A stretch of 64,000 nt of DNA from Hungatella hathewayi WAL-18680 (lineage in GTDB: Bacteria > Bacillota > Clostridia > Lachnospirales > Lachnospiraceae). Position numbers and translations under genes: made by a program. A model generated the notes under the pieces. The model worked only from the letters and a program-made list of their open reading frames with translations. It was not told the DNA's origin and searched no databases. Shown piece by piece: positions 1 to 8,943 of this stretch. Position 1 is the stretch's first letter. Each line of letters opens with the position of its first letter. The stretch covers positions 2,395,183 through 2,459,182 of the forward strand of contig NZ_JH379027.1 in NCBI RefSeq assembly GCF_000235505.1. The letters are read 5' to 3'.

Positions 1-378
1 AATATTAAGATAGTGGAAGGAATACTGATAGAGGCTTATCGAAGAAAATATGGACATTTCCCGCCGTGGAATGATATAGGTGGTTCAATGGTAGGGCAAA
101 ATCGGGTTATGCCTAATAATATAAATATTGTTAAAAGTTTTTGTACTCCTGATAATTGCTTTGTTAATCCAATAGTATCACGTTCGACAATCAGGGAACT
201 ATCCCAAAATCCCGAATGGGCATGGTATGAAAATTATTTACATGCAGTTAGAATGAATATATTAATTCACGGAATGGAGTATCAGGAGGCGCTGGACTTT
301 GTACGAAAAAATGACATTATCGACACTTATAATCAGATTTTAAAGAGTGATTACTTGAAGAAAAAATTAGTTGTTTAA
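1..378 (+). CDS. Unknown protein, 5' end cut by window edge
   Basis: The frame is open from base 1; the first possible start is a GTG at 13 with no ribosome binding site before it, so the true start probably lies outside the window. About 121 residues are visible, ending in a Lys-rich tail (KSDYLKKKLVV). I recognise no domain. The middle contains a Trp-rich stretch (NPEWAWYENYLHAVRMN) and the composition is AT-rich like the next genes, so it probably belongs to the same accessory block. It has no visible partner downstream: 322 bases without a convincing gene follow. Confidence 0.5.
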   Translation, partial: NIKIVEGILIEAYRRKYGHFPPWNDIGGSMVGQNRVMPNNINIVKSFCTPDNCFVNPIVSRSTIRELSQNPEWAWYENYLHAVRMNILIHGMEYQEALDFVRKNDIIDTYNQILKSDYLKKKLVV

Positions 379-700
379 CAGATAGGGGTACATGGGCATT
401 TCTTTGTACGGTAAGGATTAAAATACATTTTCGACTGATTATTGTTACAAAGAAAATGAGTGAACATTCTGGATGTCTTCTCATGCCATGTTGAAACCGC
501 CGTGTTGCTGGAGAGAAAAGCCCAGTAAATCAAAGGGTTTCGGGGATTTGAGCTGGATATGTAGGTGTGCTTTTTGGCTTGTTGAAATGATATAAGTTTC
601 CGGTTACTGGGGTGGGGTAAGGAAAATGGACGTTTTGGCAAAAGATTATAAGTTGATAATTAAAATGATTGTAATGTAAGCTAAAGATAAGGGGGAATAT
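379..700. other. Gene-free stretch, possible relic repeat
   Basis: No convincing coding sequence on either strand. The minus-strand open frame here (88 codons) has no ribosome binding site and low-complexity composition. The segment around 510-560 (CCCAGTAAATCAAAGGG then GGGGATTTGAG) loosely resembles 3005-3050 (GGCTTGGAATCAAGGGATTT), which may reflect a decayed shared element, but the match is weak. The last 30 bases carry the ribosome binding site (AAGGGGG) of the gene starting at 701. Confidence 0.35.
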
Positions 701-1489
701 ATGAACTATCTAGATGATGAGTGTGAAGTTATCCGACACTTTCAAGAAATAGAATGTTCATCTGTGTTTTTTCCTGTGGAAACTGTAGGTGCCATAGATT
801 GTTTTGAAAAAATTCACTATATAGATAATTGGGATAAATGGGTAAACACTTCTGGAAAGGCAGATTCCCCTCCCGATTTTTATAGTAATGAGTTTAAATA
901 TATGATGGATGTTATGAGAGTGGATGATCATGCTTTTATTAATAAAAAAGGTAAACTTGTTAATCCAACAAATATGAAGGAAAGTGTTATCCAAAAAGAA
1001 CTGGTAAATAGTGGATTGCTCCAATCTTTTCCAAATGCAAAAATCATTGTAAATCCAGATACAAAACTTGCAACACACGATGATCATAACTATGGTTTTT
1101 ACAGAGATAATTTTCTTAGAACTATTGAGCACCATAAAACAAAGATAAAAATGTATAGAAAAAATCATTCACAGTTTAAATTAGTATTCTTTGTTATGGA
1201 CGAATCATCTGCTTATTTCGAAAAGATTGAAAATCATAATGAAGGAATCATAATGAAGAATGAAGATTTGGTTGGCGGGAAACCACATCTGCATTTTTGG
1301 GATGAAGATTTTCTTGAATCTATTGAGGGAACAGACATTGATTATCTAGTGTGGTATTCACCATATAAATTACTCAGATCAGATATGGGTATTCTTGACT
1401 TGCCTAAGGTGTGTGTACTTGATATTAAATCTTTGGATTTTGATAAAGTAAAGTATAGCTGTGTGCGAATGGCCAGTTCAGAAGTTTAA
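701..1489 (+). CDS. Unknown protein, first gene of a pair with a PIN-like protein
   Basis: A 262-residue cytosolic protein, AT-rich, with a good ribosome binding site (AAGGGGGAATAT before the ATG). I cannot assign a family. A hydrophobic strand followed by acidic residues (FKLVFFVMDESSAYF, about residues 158-172) and a basic helix before it (EHHKTKIKMYRKNH) suggest an alpha/beta core of nuclease-like type, but this is only a fold impression. The stop is 28 bases before the next start, so the two genes are likely one transcript. Context with a PIN-like partner and other defence-like genes suggests a defence or toxin role; that is inference. Confidence 0.6.
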   Translation: MNYLDDECEVIRHFQEIECSSVFFPVETVGAIDCFEKIHYIDNWDKWVNTSGKADSPPDFYSNEFKYMMDVMRVDDHAFINKKGKLVNPTNMKESVIQKELVNSGLLQSFPNAKIIVNPDTKLATHDDHNYGFYRDNFLRTIEHHKTKIKMYRKNHSQFKLVFFVMDESSAYFEKIENHNEGIIMKNEDLVGGKPHLHFWDEDFLESIEGTDIDYLVWYSPYKLLRSDMGILDLPKVCVLDIKSLDFDKVKYSCVRMASSEV

Positions 1490-1517
1490 TTTACAACAGA
1501 TAAAGGAGAAACAGTTT

Positions 1518-2591
1518 ATGCTATTTTATGAACAAAAGGAAAAAGAGATTTTAGATATGTTAAAGAAATTTCAAGAGAATAAGATTACTATTGTTGAGTT
1601 GCAAGAATTTCGAGATAGATTAGATGAGGAGATTATAGAATCTGATAAAAAGGTACATCACGATGATACTTATAATTTTCTTAGGGTTGAAAAATATTGG
1701 ATGTTATTAGTTAATGTCATAAATAATAAAATAGACAAAAATATTATAAATTCATTTATATGTGCTGTAAAAGCAGATGATTTTATAGCAAAAGTTCAGT
1801 TTAAGCATCCAGATACAACTAAGAAAGCAGAGAAAATTGACAAACCATTATTATACTTTGATTTTAATACTTATATAGTTTTAAAAAAGAAAGTTCCTAT
1901 AAACAGTGTTACTGATAAGTATCAATTTGTATATAGTCCGGCCCACTTAGAGGAATTAGCAAATTCAATACGGAAGAATGATTTTGTATATAATGAAAGT
2001 ATCGAGAATGATTTGAAATATTTAAGTTGTCTAACAAATAATATGGAGTTTTTGCCAGATATAGATGAAGGAATTAAAATCTGTTTTGAATCGCCTTATT
2101 TTCCTTTGAAAAGAGTTATTGAAGAATATGGTGGGACAATAATAAGTGAGGAATTAGAAAAAAATTTCTTGGAAAATAGACAACCGATTAGGGCGGAACA
2201 GCGTGTGAAGGTTAGGGGAAGCGATATTTCAGGAGTTTTATCAACTCCTGAAGCAGAGAAACTGATGGATAAATATACATGGTATCATAAATATAAGGAT
2301 ATTGGAGACAAAGAAAAATTCTGGAATGAATATAAAAGTAACTATAATTTTTTATTTAATTCAATAGTAGAGCTTGTCAATGTGATAGAAATTTTGGATA
2401 ACAATCCAGAGCCATCAAAGAAATATAGAAGTCATCTACATGATACAACACATTTAATATACGCAACTAAAAGCGATATATTTGTAACACATGATAATAG
2501 ATTATTTAATAAAGCAAACGAAATATATTCTTTTTTAGGTGTTAATACAGAGATTGTTCGCCAAGAGGTATTAATGGATTTAATGGGGTAA
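1518..2591 (+). CDS. PIN-like nuclease domain protein
   Basis: The open frame begins at 1461, but the ATG at 1518 has a clear ribosome binding site (AAAGGAG at about 1502-1508), giving 357 residues. The N-terminal 100 residues are helical and charged. Residues 112-120 (LYFDFNTYI, D115), an acidic helix at 141-150 (PAHLEELANS) and the C-terminal HDTTHLIYATKSDIFVTHD (D309, D320, D326) match the spaced acidic residues of PIN-domain RNases, with a large insertion between the second and third motif. PIN domains cut RNA with a metal held by these acids. It follows the 262-residue unknown gene by 28 bases. The fold call is by motif reading; the substrate is unknown. Confidence 0.6.
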   Translation: MLFYEQKEKEILDMLKKFQENKITIVELQEFRDRLDEEIIESDKKVHHDDTYNFLRVEKYWMLLVNVINNKIDKNIINSFICAVKADDFIAKVQFKHPDTTKKAEKIDKPLLYFDFNTYIVLKKKVPINSVTDKYQFVYSPAHLEELANSIRKNDFVYNESIENDLKYLSCLTNNMEFLPDIDEGIKICFESPYFPLKRVIEEYGGTIISEELEKNFLENRQPIRAEQRVKVRGSDISGVLSTPEAEKLMDKYTWYHKYKDIGDKEKFWNEYKSNYNFLFNSIVELVNVIEILDNNPEPSKKYRSHLHDTTHLIYATKSDIFVTHDNRLFNKANEIYSFLGVNTEIVRQEVLMDLMG

Positions 2592-3264
2592 ATGATTATG
2601 CTTTGAAAAGTGATTTTGCCATGTGGTATAAATCCACATCTACAGGAATGATGAAATTATAAGAATGCAGTGGGAGTACATCTGTATTTAAGAAAACAAA
2701 AAAAGCTCGTAGAAGGCACAAGAACGGCTTACCAACTATGGTATAACGGATTGGGAGGAATGAGTATGGCATATGGTATTAAAGGCACATTACCGACTAT
2801 TGAGGAGATTGAAACTGAGCTAAATGAACAGAAAAGCGAGTAAGGCTAATCTTAGTAATTGATGTTGGAACGGAAAAATATTAAGTTGCGTTTGGAAAAC
2901 CAATTCTAAATCTTCCGCCAAGGTTCAACCACGCCTTTCGAGAATCTTTTTCACACACTCAACACATGTTGAGAGTGCTGTTTTGATGTCCCGGAAAGAA
3001 TAATAGAGTGTGAAAAAGGCTTGGAATCAAGGGATTTCTGCTATCGGAGAATTTTGCCCGGGGAGCAGGAATCCTTTGAAATTTTATCTGTGGTAACATA
3101 TCAACGGGGAAAATGCGGCAAGGTCGAGTTGACGGTGTGATTGTAAATTTTGCAGTTATTATGGAAATGATGAAATACCTGTGAGAATTGAATAAAATGG
3201 ATAATTTATTGTTATGATGGGTGATGAAGTGTATAAAATAGTAGGATATATTATTATAATAATA
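2592..3264. other. Gene-poor decayed stretch
   Basis: About 670 bases with no full gene. It contains the short open frame at 2760-2843 and a perfect 6-bp inverted repeat CTCAAC-ACAT-GTTGAG at 2958-2973 of unknown role. Reading upstream of 2760 in the same frame gives protein-like sequence (YLRKQKKLVEGTRTAYQLW) back to a TGA near 2655, so part of this region looks like the eroded end of a former gene. Confidence 0.4.
2760..2843 (+). pseudogene. Short relic ORF, 27 codons
   Basis: ATG AGT ATG follows a ribosome-binding-like GGGAGGA directly, too close for efficient use of the first ATG; the second ATG at 2766 is better placed. The product ends MAYGIKGTLPTIEEIETELN plus a few charged residues. 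The frame is open for about 100 bases upstream with protein-like sequence, which suggests the 3' remnant of a longer gene rather than a true micro-protein. Confidence 0.3.
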
Positions 3265-3293
3265 TTGACTTAGCAATGATATTGCAGTATGCT
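3265..3293 (+). promoter_or_regulatory. Promoter with operator of the toxin-antitoxin operon
   Basis: TTGACT (3265-3270), 17-bp spacer, TATGCT (3288-3293). The spacer contains the inverted repeat GCAAT-GAT-ATTGC (3273-3285). A palindrome placed between -35 and -10 is what antitoxins of the ribbon-helix-helix RelB/DinJ type bind to repress their own operon. The hexamers and repeat are seen; the binding is inferred. Confidence 0.6.
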
Positions 3294-3329
3294 TAATTAT
3301 AAGAAAATGAAGATATGGAGGTGAAAATT

Positions 3330-3629
3330 ATGGCAAGTACCATACAGGTTCGAGTGGATGATGACTTAAAAACAAAATCAGATGCTCTTTTTAAAGACTT
3401 GGGAACAGACACAACATCTGCAATCAGGATGTTTTTAACGCAGGCGGTTGCAAATAACGGATTTCCATTTGAGATAAAAAGGACAGTGGCAGAGTACAAT
3501 CCTTATGCACCAATGACAGAAGAAGGATTGTTGAAGAAATTAGAAATATCGAGAAAACATGCAGGGCAGGGTAAATACAGAGATGCAGATGATGTTGCTT
3601 CTGATATGAGGGCTAAATATGGATTATAA
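3330..3629 (+). CDS. RelB/DinJ family antitoxin
   Basis: Start set at the ATG at 3330 because GGAGG (3317-3321) sits at proper distance; the in-frame ATG at 3315 overlaps that site. The 99-residue product starts MASTIQVRVDDDLKTKSDALF, the ribbon-helix-helix strand and first helix of the RelB/DinJ family, followed by a helix TDTTSAIRMFLTQAVANNGF that matches the second helix of the fold. The C-terminal half is charged and is expected to wrap the toxin. It overlaps the toxin gene by 11 bases, as is usual for these pairs. It should neutralise the toxin and repress the promoter at 3265. Confidence 0.85.
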   Translation: MASTIQVRVDDDLKTKSDALFKDLGTDTTSAIRMFLTQAVANNGFPFEIKRTVAEYNPYAPMTEEGLLKKLEISRKHAGQGKYRDADDVASDMRAKYGL

Positions 3630-3933
3630 AGTTGTATTGACAGAGGATGCAGAAGCAGATCTTGATCAGTTTGTGCGTTATCTATTGTTTGTAAAAAAGA
3701 GTGAACAGGCAGCAGGTAATCTGTTGGATGACTTTGAAGCAACAAAAAGAAGTCTTGCACAGGTGGCAGGTAGTCTGCGTGACTGTGAGAATCCGAGATT
3801 AAAGGAACATAGATATAAGAGAATCAATTTTATGAGCCACAGATATTTTATGTTGTACCGAATCGAGGGAGATAAAGCTGTAGTCGATAACATATTTCAT
3901 GAACTGCAGGATTATGAGAACCAAATGAGTTAA
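3619..3933 (+). CDS. RelE/ParE superfamily toxin
   Basis: A 104-residue protein starting MDYKVVLTEDAEADLDQFVRYL, the strand-helix opening of RelE/ParE toxins, and ending with the beta-sheet core YKRINFMSHRYFMLYRIEGDKAVVDNIFHELQDY. The size and gene order (antitoxin first, 11-base overlap) are typical. Members of the RelE branch cut mRNA at the ribosome, ParE branch members poison gyrase; the sequence alone does not decide which. The stop is followed by about 700 gene-poor bases. Confidence 0.85.
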   Translation: MDYKVVLTEDAEADLDQFVRYLLFVKKSEQAAGNLLDDFEATKRSLAQVAGSLRDCENPRLKEHRYKRINFMSHRYFMLYRIEGDKAVVDNIFHELQDYENQMS

Positions 3934-4589
3934 TCATAATTTTGTTAATGCAATGTTTGAATAACTTGACTGTTTTGGACTTGTGAGTGGTTTCCACAGA
4001 TAGGGGGATGGGGATAACGCCGGAGAGTTTGAAAATGAGGGTTTTGTTGGAAATAAGATACAATCTGGCAAAACCCTTACTATTTGGCAAAACCTATACT
4101 TCATGGCGAAACTAATTTGGACAGTATGAACTGTTACCGATACATACCGGAATCGAAAATTAATAGCAAAGACAAGTTGTATTATGTATTTTAATGGTTA
4201 GATAAAGAATCATTTTGCTATATTGTGATTACTTTTTATGTAATTAAATTTGTGGCTTGTATATTAGAGGTTGGACAGAGGGAGAGTTCTATGCAGACAT
4301 TATTTCCGAGGCAATATGACATGATAATTGAACTAGGAAATTTAGAAAACCTCTAGTTCGCCCTTTGCGGCTTGAACTGCGGACTTTGCTCTATGAAATT
4401 GGACAGTTATTGTCTGGGCTGCGGAAGGCGGAGAGGGGAATCTGTCCTGTAAAATAGCTAAGTGCAGTATTCACTGAGACTGAACTTAGTAAGATTGAAT
4501 AATCATATAATATTTGCTGATGAAATGCCGCTGGAGAATTCCGGTGGCATTTTTTGCAAGATATGGTCGTCAGTTCAGAGAAATCATGA
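3934..4589. other. Gene-poor stretch
   Basis: No supported gene. It contains TGGCAAAACC twice (4066-4075 and 4085-4094), a 21-codon open frame at 4291-4356 with a weak ribosome site (MQTLFPRQYDMIIELGNLEN), and a terminator hairpin at 4524-4555. The minus-strand open frame covering 4391-4798 is the shadow of the kinase gene downstream. Confidence 0.4.
4524..4555 (+). terminator. Intrinsic terminator
   Basis: AATGCCGCTGG, loop AGAATT, CCGGTGGCATT: 11 pairs including two G-U, followed by a T-run. It has no obvious gene directly upstream, which supports the idea that the upstream region once carried one. Confidence 0.65.
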
Positions 4590-4631
4590 TATAATTTGAA
4601 AAACGACACAATATGGCTGAAAGGGGCATTC

Positions 4632-5291
4632 ATGAATCCATCATTAACCAAATTACCATCACTAAAAATAAAATCATGGACAGAGGAATCTCTATCCAAC
4701 ATATCAGAAAAAATAGTAACAAACGGGCCCAAGCCCCTCATACTCATCGACGGAGCCGCCGGTTCAGGCAAGACCACCTTAGCGGTAAAGATTGCCAATA
4801 TTCTAAACGCAAATTTAGTACATACGGATGATGTCAGTTGGTGTGCCGACCCCGTTCACTGGGATGGCGAAATGCTTGAGGGCATTATAAATCCCTGGCT
4901 CAATGGAATCGATGCCACTTTCCGGCCAGCTGGCTGGGTAAAGGAGAACCGCCCCGGCTGCATAGAAGTTGATTCGAAGCGGGCACTCGTCATTGAGGGA
5001 ATGGGGGCGTGCAGAAAGACATTGCGGGATATTGCCACCTATTCCATCTGGGTAGATACGGAGCCGGAGACAGCCCGGGCCCGTGTGGTGCAGCGGGATA
5101 TTGCAAATGGGGAAAATGGCGGCACAGTTGAGTCAGTTACCAAATTTGCCGACTGGTGGGATTCCCTTCTTTTGCCATCTCTATTGGAGGAAGAATCATG
5201 GAATTACGTGGATGTGATTGTAAATGGTTCGCAGAATGGCATAAGCCCTGACAAGGTTGAGATATACATTCCCTGCCAGGAAGCATTTTAA
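4632..5291 (+). CDS. Uridine kinase-like P-loop nucleotide kinase
   Basis: The frame opens at 4596, but that lies directly after a TATAAT at 4590-4595, so the transcript cannot include it; the ATG at 4632 with AAGGGG at 4621-4626 is the start (219 residues). Walker A is GAAGSGKT at 41-48. After it come HTDDVSW, a likely substrate/metal-binding acidic motif, and LVIEGMGACRK. The family of small kinases next to uridine kinase phosphorylates nucleosides or similar small molecules; the substrate cannot be read from the sequence. It ends 39 bases before the next gene. Confidence 0.7.
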   Translation: MNPSLTKLPSLKIKSWTEESLSNISEKIVTNGPKPLILIDGAAGSGKTTLAVKIANILNANLVHTDDVSWCADPVHWDGEMLEGIINPWLNGIDATFRPAGWVKENRPGCIEVDSKRALVIEGMGACRKTLRDIATYSIWVDTEPETARARVVQRDIANGENGGTVESVTKFADWWDSLLLPSLLEEESWNYVDVIVNGSQNGISPDKVEIYIPCQEAF

Positions 5292-5330
5292 AGTTCAAAA
5301 AAATCAGTAAAAATAAGAGGAGAAAATGAC

Positions 5331-6059
5331 ATGGAGTTAGGATATTTGGAGCGGGAGTCAGAGCGGACGAATCTAGCTGTGAGAAAGAGACTTACCAGAG
5401 GAGGATTGGCAGCTGTCTGCATTTTGGCAGTTCTTTATTTCCTTTTAAAGGATTCCCTGGATTTCAATGACCCGTCCAGCAGGGAAATCCTTATTTACCT
5501 GGGGATTTTCGTGGTGGTTATGGCGGCTGCTATAGTTGTAGGTTTGTTTAGAGCAAGAGGAGCGTCCGGAAATGGTCAAAATTTAATTCTTCCTTTTGAG
5601 GAAAACACAAAAGAGGCAGTGGCAAAAATTATTAACCAGGAGGTGGCTGATGGAAAACTTCAGGTAGAGGAGTATATCGATTCCTTTGCAGAAGGAAAGA
5701 TGCCACATGGTGAAAAGATCGCATTGACACCTTCCTACCTACTGCTTTGTGGCGAAAAAAATAAGATAACGGCTATCCCCCGCAGTAAAATATATTGGAT
5801 ATGCGCACAGGTAGGGCATAAAGGCGGGTCATACAGAGTGCGAATGCTGGTATTCACGGAAAAAAAGATTTTCAACATGGTTGGTGTCGACATCGAACAT
5901 GTTGAGAAGATAGCGGATAAGATTTATCAGTACATACCGAACGTTTTCAGCGATTACGATACATTTACACTCTCGTATGAACTGGAAGAGCTTTTTGCTG
6001 ATAACCGTGAGGAGTTTCTGCGTTTTTATGAACAGGAATGCGAGAAGAAGAGAGTATAA
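5331..6059 (+). CDS. Two-TM membrane protein of unknown function
   Basis: A 242-residue protein with ribosome site AGGAG at about 5318. Two hydrophobic segments (about residues 25-41 and 54-73, LIYLGIFVVVMAAAIVVGLF) form a hairpin near the N-terminus, and the remaining 165 residues are soluble and probably cytoplasmic. That part has a beta-rich middle (IALTPSYLLLCGEKNKITAI) that resembles PH-like domains of small Firmicutes membrane proteins, but I would not assign it. The tail is acidic then basic (EQECEKKRV). No obvious partner. Confidence 0.6.
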   Translation: MELGYLERESERTNLAVRKRLTRGGLAAVCILAVLYFLLKDSLDFNDPSSREILIYLGIFVVVMAAAIVVGLFRARGASGNGQNLILPFEENTKEAVAKIINQEVADGKLQVEEYIDSFAEGKMPHGEKIALTPSYLLLCGEKNKITAIPRSKIYWICAQVGHKGGSYRVRMLVFTEKKIFNMVGVDIEHVEKIADKIYQYIPNVFSDYDTFTLSYELEELFADNREEFLRFYEQECEKKRV

Positions 6060-6173
6060 AATCATAGCTGACATCCCCGTAACTATTTTTTATGAAGAAT
6101 TCACACTATTGTATCGGATGTGTAACATTGCAAATGATACAATAAACAAATCATAAAAAAGGGGGAATACGCA

Positions 6174-7439
6174 ATGGAAATGAAACTTAGAAAACTGAGT
6201 CTGTTTATTGTCACACTTGTGATGATGAGTCTCATGTTTTCAATCACTGCATTCGCTGCATTTATCAATGGCGAAGTGGTTGACTCACAGGGAAATCCGA
6301 TGAAAAAAGGAACCGTGACGCTGGAAAGCAAGGAAAATGATAATCAGAGTAAAAGCCTTCCAAACTGTATGAATGGGCATTTTAGCTTCTTCTACGAGGA
6401 AGGAGTTGTCCGGGTAAAGATTAATGGCTACACGGTGGTTCCGGAATCGGTTGCGATTGATGGTTCCTATACGCCTGACAGTCTTATCCGGTTTGTCGCT
6501 TATTCCAATTCAGAACAGATTCCTGAATCGAGGCCGGAAGAAACGCTGCCGGAGCCGGAGACCAATCCGGTGGAACAGGCTGGTTCTTCCTTGACAGAAG
6601 GAACGATTATGGATGAGAATCAGAATCCGCTAGCTGGGGTAACCGTTTATTTTACATCGGATAAGTCTACCGGAGCAATGACCATATCGGATGATAGCGG
6701 CTATTTCGTACTCTATAATTTCGATAGAAACTGCGGAACGTTGACCTTCAGCAAGGCGGGATATACATTTGAACCGTCCTCCTATCGGATTGATTCCTCC
6801 TACCAGTCGGAAATCCGGATAAACGCCCGCTCGGAAGCAGCTGGAAATGTTCAGGATGTTCCGGAAACAGAAGCCACCGGAAATACCGTTCATTTATACT
6901 TCATGACCGGTTCCTCCCCAGATGCTCCCGGAGAGGTATTTGAGCAGTTTGAAGTGGCAAAGAATTCCAGAGGAAATACCACCACCCTGGCCAAGACAAT
7001 AGGCTCCAAAAAGCCATTAAAAGATGGATACACGTTTGACCATTGGCAGGAAGGCAAGCTGAGTGACCCGTCTGTCCTTGGAAATCGAATCAATACCGTT
7101 ATCTGGACCAACGAAATTGACCAGTATATTTATGCGCAGTATCGGAAATCCGAATCCACGGAAACGAATAATGATTCCGCCGAGGTGATTTTGTATAAAG
7201 ACAAAAATTTTGGCGGAAAGAGCCTTGCATTGAAGGCAGGAGAATATAAAATGGGCCAGCTTTCCAAGGTGGGCAATGATGCGATATCGTCCCTCAAGGT
7301 ACCGGAAGGGTACACAGTGACACTTTATGCGGATAACAATTTCAAAGGAAGAACACTGACCTGCACCAGCGATATCTCATGGCTTGGTGACAATAATTTC
7401 AATGATATTACATCTTCTATCATTATTACTAAAAATTAA
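6174..7439 (+). CDS. Secreted multidomain protein with crystallin-like C-terminus
   Basis: 421 residues with a Sec signal peptide (cleavage near AFAA at about residue 29). Then two carboxypeptidase-regulatory-like beta-sandwich repeats (FINGEVVDSQGNPMKKGTVTLES and GTIMDENQNPLAGVTVYFTS), separated by a Pro/Glu linker. The middle (KPLKDGYTFDHWQEG to YIYAQYRKS) resembles an InlB-type B repeat. The last 85 residues (VILYKDKNFGGKSLALKAGEY and VTLYADNNFKGRTLTCTSDI) carry two beta/gamma-crystallin Greek-key motifs that often bind calcium. No wall anchor is seen, so it is likely released or loosely bound. A hairpin follows at 7469-7510. Confidence 0.75.
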   Translation: MEMKLRKLSLFIVTLVMMSLMFSITAFAAFINGEVVDSQGNPMKKGTVTLESKENDNQSKSLPNCMNGHFSFFYEEGVVRVKINGYTVVPESVAIDGSYTPDSLIRFVAYSNSEQIPESRPEETLPEPETNPVEQAGSSLTEGTIMDENQNPLAGVTVYFTSDKSTGAMTISDDSGYFVLYNFDRNCGTLTFSKAGYTFEPSSYRIDSSYQSEIRINARSEAAGNVQDVPETEATGNTVHLYFMTGSSPDAPGEVFEQFEVAKNSRGNTTTLAKTIGSKKPLKDGYTFDHWQEGKLSDPSVLGNRINTVIWTNEIDQYIYAQYRKSESTETNNDSAEVILYKDKNFGGKSLALKAGEYKMGQLSKVGNDAISSLKVPEGYTVTLYADNNFKGRTLTCTSDISWLGDNNFNDITSSIIITKN

Positions 7440-7468
7440 CTAAAATAAAAGATTGTCAAAGATAAACG

Positions 7469-7510
7469 ATGGTGGCTGCCAGACGAAATAGAAAGTCAGG
7501 CAGCCACCAT
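7469..7510 (+). terminator. Hairpin terminator
   Basis: ATGGTGGCTGCC pairs perfectly with GGCAGCCACCAT over 12 bp with an 18-base loop; a second short stem (GAC/GTC) extends it inward. The following T-run is weak (ATATTTG), so it may be a partial terminator or mRNA end stabiliser. Confidence 0.6.
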
Positions 7511-7619
7511 ATTTGCGTCTATTAACTTTTTGAATGGACGCCCTGCCGGAAATATAGTAAACTGGATATATCAGGAAATTACGGATGAAATAGTAATAAA
7601 ATTAGAGGAGGGATTTTAA

Positions 7620-8885
7620 GTGCCTATAAATAATAAAGAACTTGCATCTACGGAATTATGTCCATGCGGTAGTGGAAAAACATATGGAGACTGTTGTAAA
7701 AAGAAGAAAATTCGTTATGAAGAATCCGGTAATTATTTAGTAAAAAGTGTGCATGTAGATGAGATGACAAAAGAAATCATTGAAAAACAACAAGAAATAT
7801 TTCAGGAATATTATGGTCGGAAACCTAACGGGGATGATTTCATTTTTTCTTTTTTACCTGTTTATAAAGATGAGATGATAAGAAGCGTGATGCGGGCTAT
7901 GCGTCAGGCAGAGGTTCCGGAAGAGAGAATATATGCATATTATAAGAGCAATGGTCTATTGCCATCAGAATTTAATAAGGAGCAAATGCCAGAGGGAGAT
8001 TTGCGGGAGTATCAGGCATATTGCGATGAATATCTTGATTTTATGAGTGAGAAGGTTGAGAAAAATATAAATGCGGTTCAATATGTAATGCATTGCAATA
8101 AGTTTCTGGAAGAAGTGGTGCAATATGGAATAGAGGCATTGGAAGCATGTTTTAATGATTTTATTCACAGACACAGTGGAACAGAAAATATACAAGATTA
8201 TGAGGTAAGAACCGAAAATGATTATAATATGTTTTCTGCCCTTAAAACAATTAAAGTGTTACAGAGTACGAAGCAATTATGTGAAGAGCAGTTGCCTGAA
8301 TGCATTTATGCGTTAGGAAGAGGGATTTTTGAAAACTATATGTATATATGTGCGATTAATTCGGAGCCGGATATATTTTATGAGCGTTTACTTCCAAAGG
8401 TAGATGAGGAAAATTATTCATTTGGTAAATATCCGGATGGCAAAATAAATTACAAAAAGATATACAATAAACATACGGGAGAACAGATAAAAGAGGTACC
8501 AAATAATAGGGACTTAGGGAAATATTTTCCGTCTAAAACAGATAAGGAGCTGTATCATATTTTCTATCGTACGGCTTGTCAATACGTGCATGTGGATATT
8601 TTAAGTGCTAAGAGCTATTTTGCTGTTGTTGAGCCTTACGATGAGGTTGACCCGGCATTAATCGCTACATTGATTATATTGGTTATAACAATCTTATTAC
8701 TTCGCCAGATGGTTGAAAATAAAAATGTGCAAGTACAATTCAAAAAGGATGCAATTTATCTGTGTGAAAAATTAAGTGAGAAGTTTAGAGATTGTTTTTT
8801 GCTGCTGCAGTGTGATAAAGAGCATTCAAATGATATATATGAGCTGTTGGTAACCAGATTAAATGAGATGAACATGAAGTGTTAA
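7620..8885 (+). CDS. SEC-C motif, DUF5677-like protein
   Basis: Starts with GTG at 7620 behind GAGGAGGG. 421 residues. Residues 12-30 (ELCPCGSGKTYGDCCKKKK; C14, C16, C25, C26) form a SEC-C zinc motif, as at the end of SecA. The rest is mainly helical; the part with ALGRGIFENYMYICAIN and ELYHIFYRTACQYVHVDI looks like DUF5677, a family found near defence and mobile genes. A hydrophobic stretch (LIATLIILVITILLLRQM, about residues 347-364) is strong enough to be a membrane helix or a buried helix. AT-rich, acquired-looking. Function unknown. Confidence 0.65.
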   Translation: MPINNKELASTELCPCGSGKTYGDCCKKKKIRYEESGNYLVKSVHVDEMTKEIIEKQQEIFQEYYGRKPNGDDFIFSFLPVYKDEMIRSVMRAMRQAEVPEERIYAYYKSNGLLPSEFNKEQMPEGDLREYQAYCDEYLDFMSEKVEKNINAVQYVMHCNKFLEEVVQYGIEALEACFNDFIHRHSGTENIQDYEVRTENDYNMFSALKTIKVLQSTKQLCEEQLPECIYALGRGIFENYMYICAINSEPDIFYERLLPKVDEENYSFGKYPDGKINYKKIYNKHTGEQIKEVPNNRDLGKYFPSKTDKELYHIFYRTACQYVHVDILSAKSYFAVVEPYDEVDPALIATLIILVITILLLRQMVENKNVQVQFKKDAIYLCEKLSEKFRDCFLLLQCDKEHSNDIYELLVTRLNEMNMKC

Positions 8886-8943
8886 CTTGGTATAATAATG
8901 AACAACACAGATGATTATTCAATAACAAAAGAGGAGGCCCCAC

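Noticed and set aside
375..641. Minus-strand open frame of 88 codons
   Set aside because: No ribosome site, low-complexity composition, lies in a decayed region.
2951..2985. Hairpin CTCAAC-ACAT-GTTGAG as a terminator
   Set aside because: Short stem, no clear T-run and no gene upstream to end.
4391..4798. Minus-strand open frame of 135 codons
   Set aside because: Shadow of the P-loop kinase gene and its upstream region; no ribosome site.
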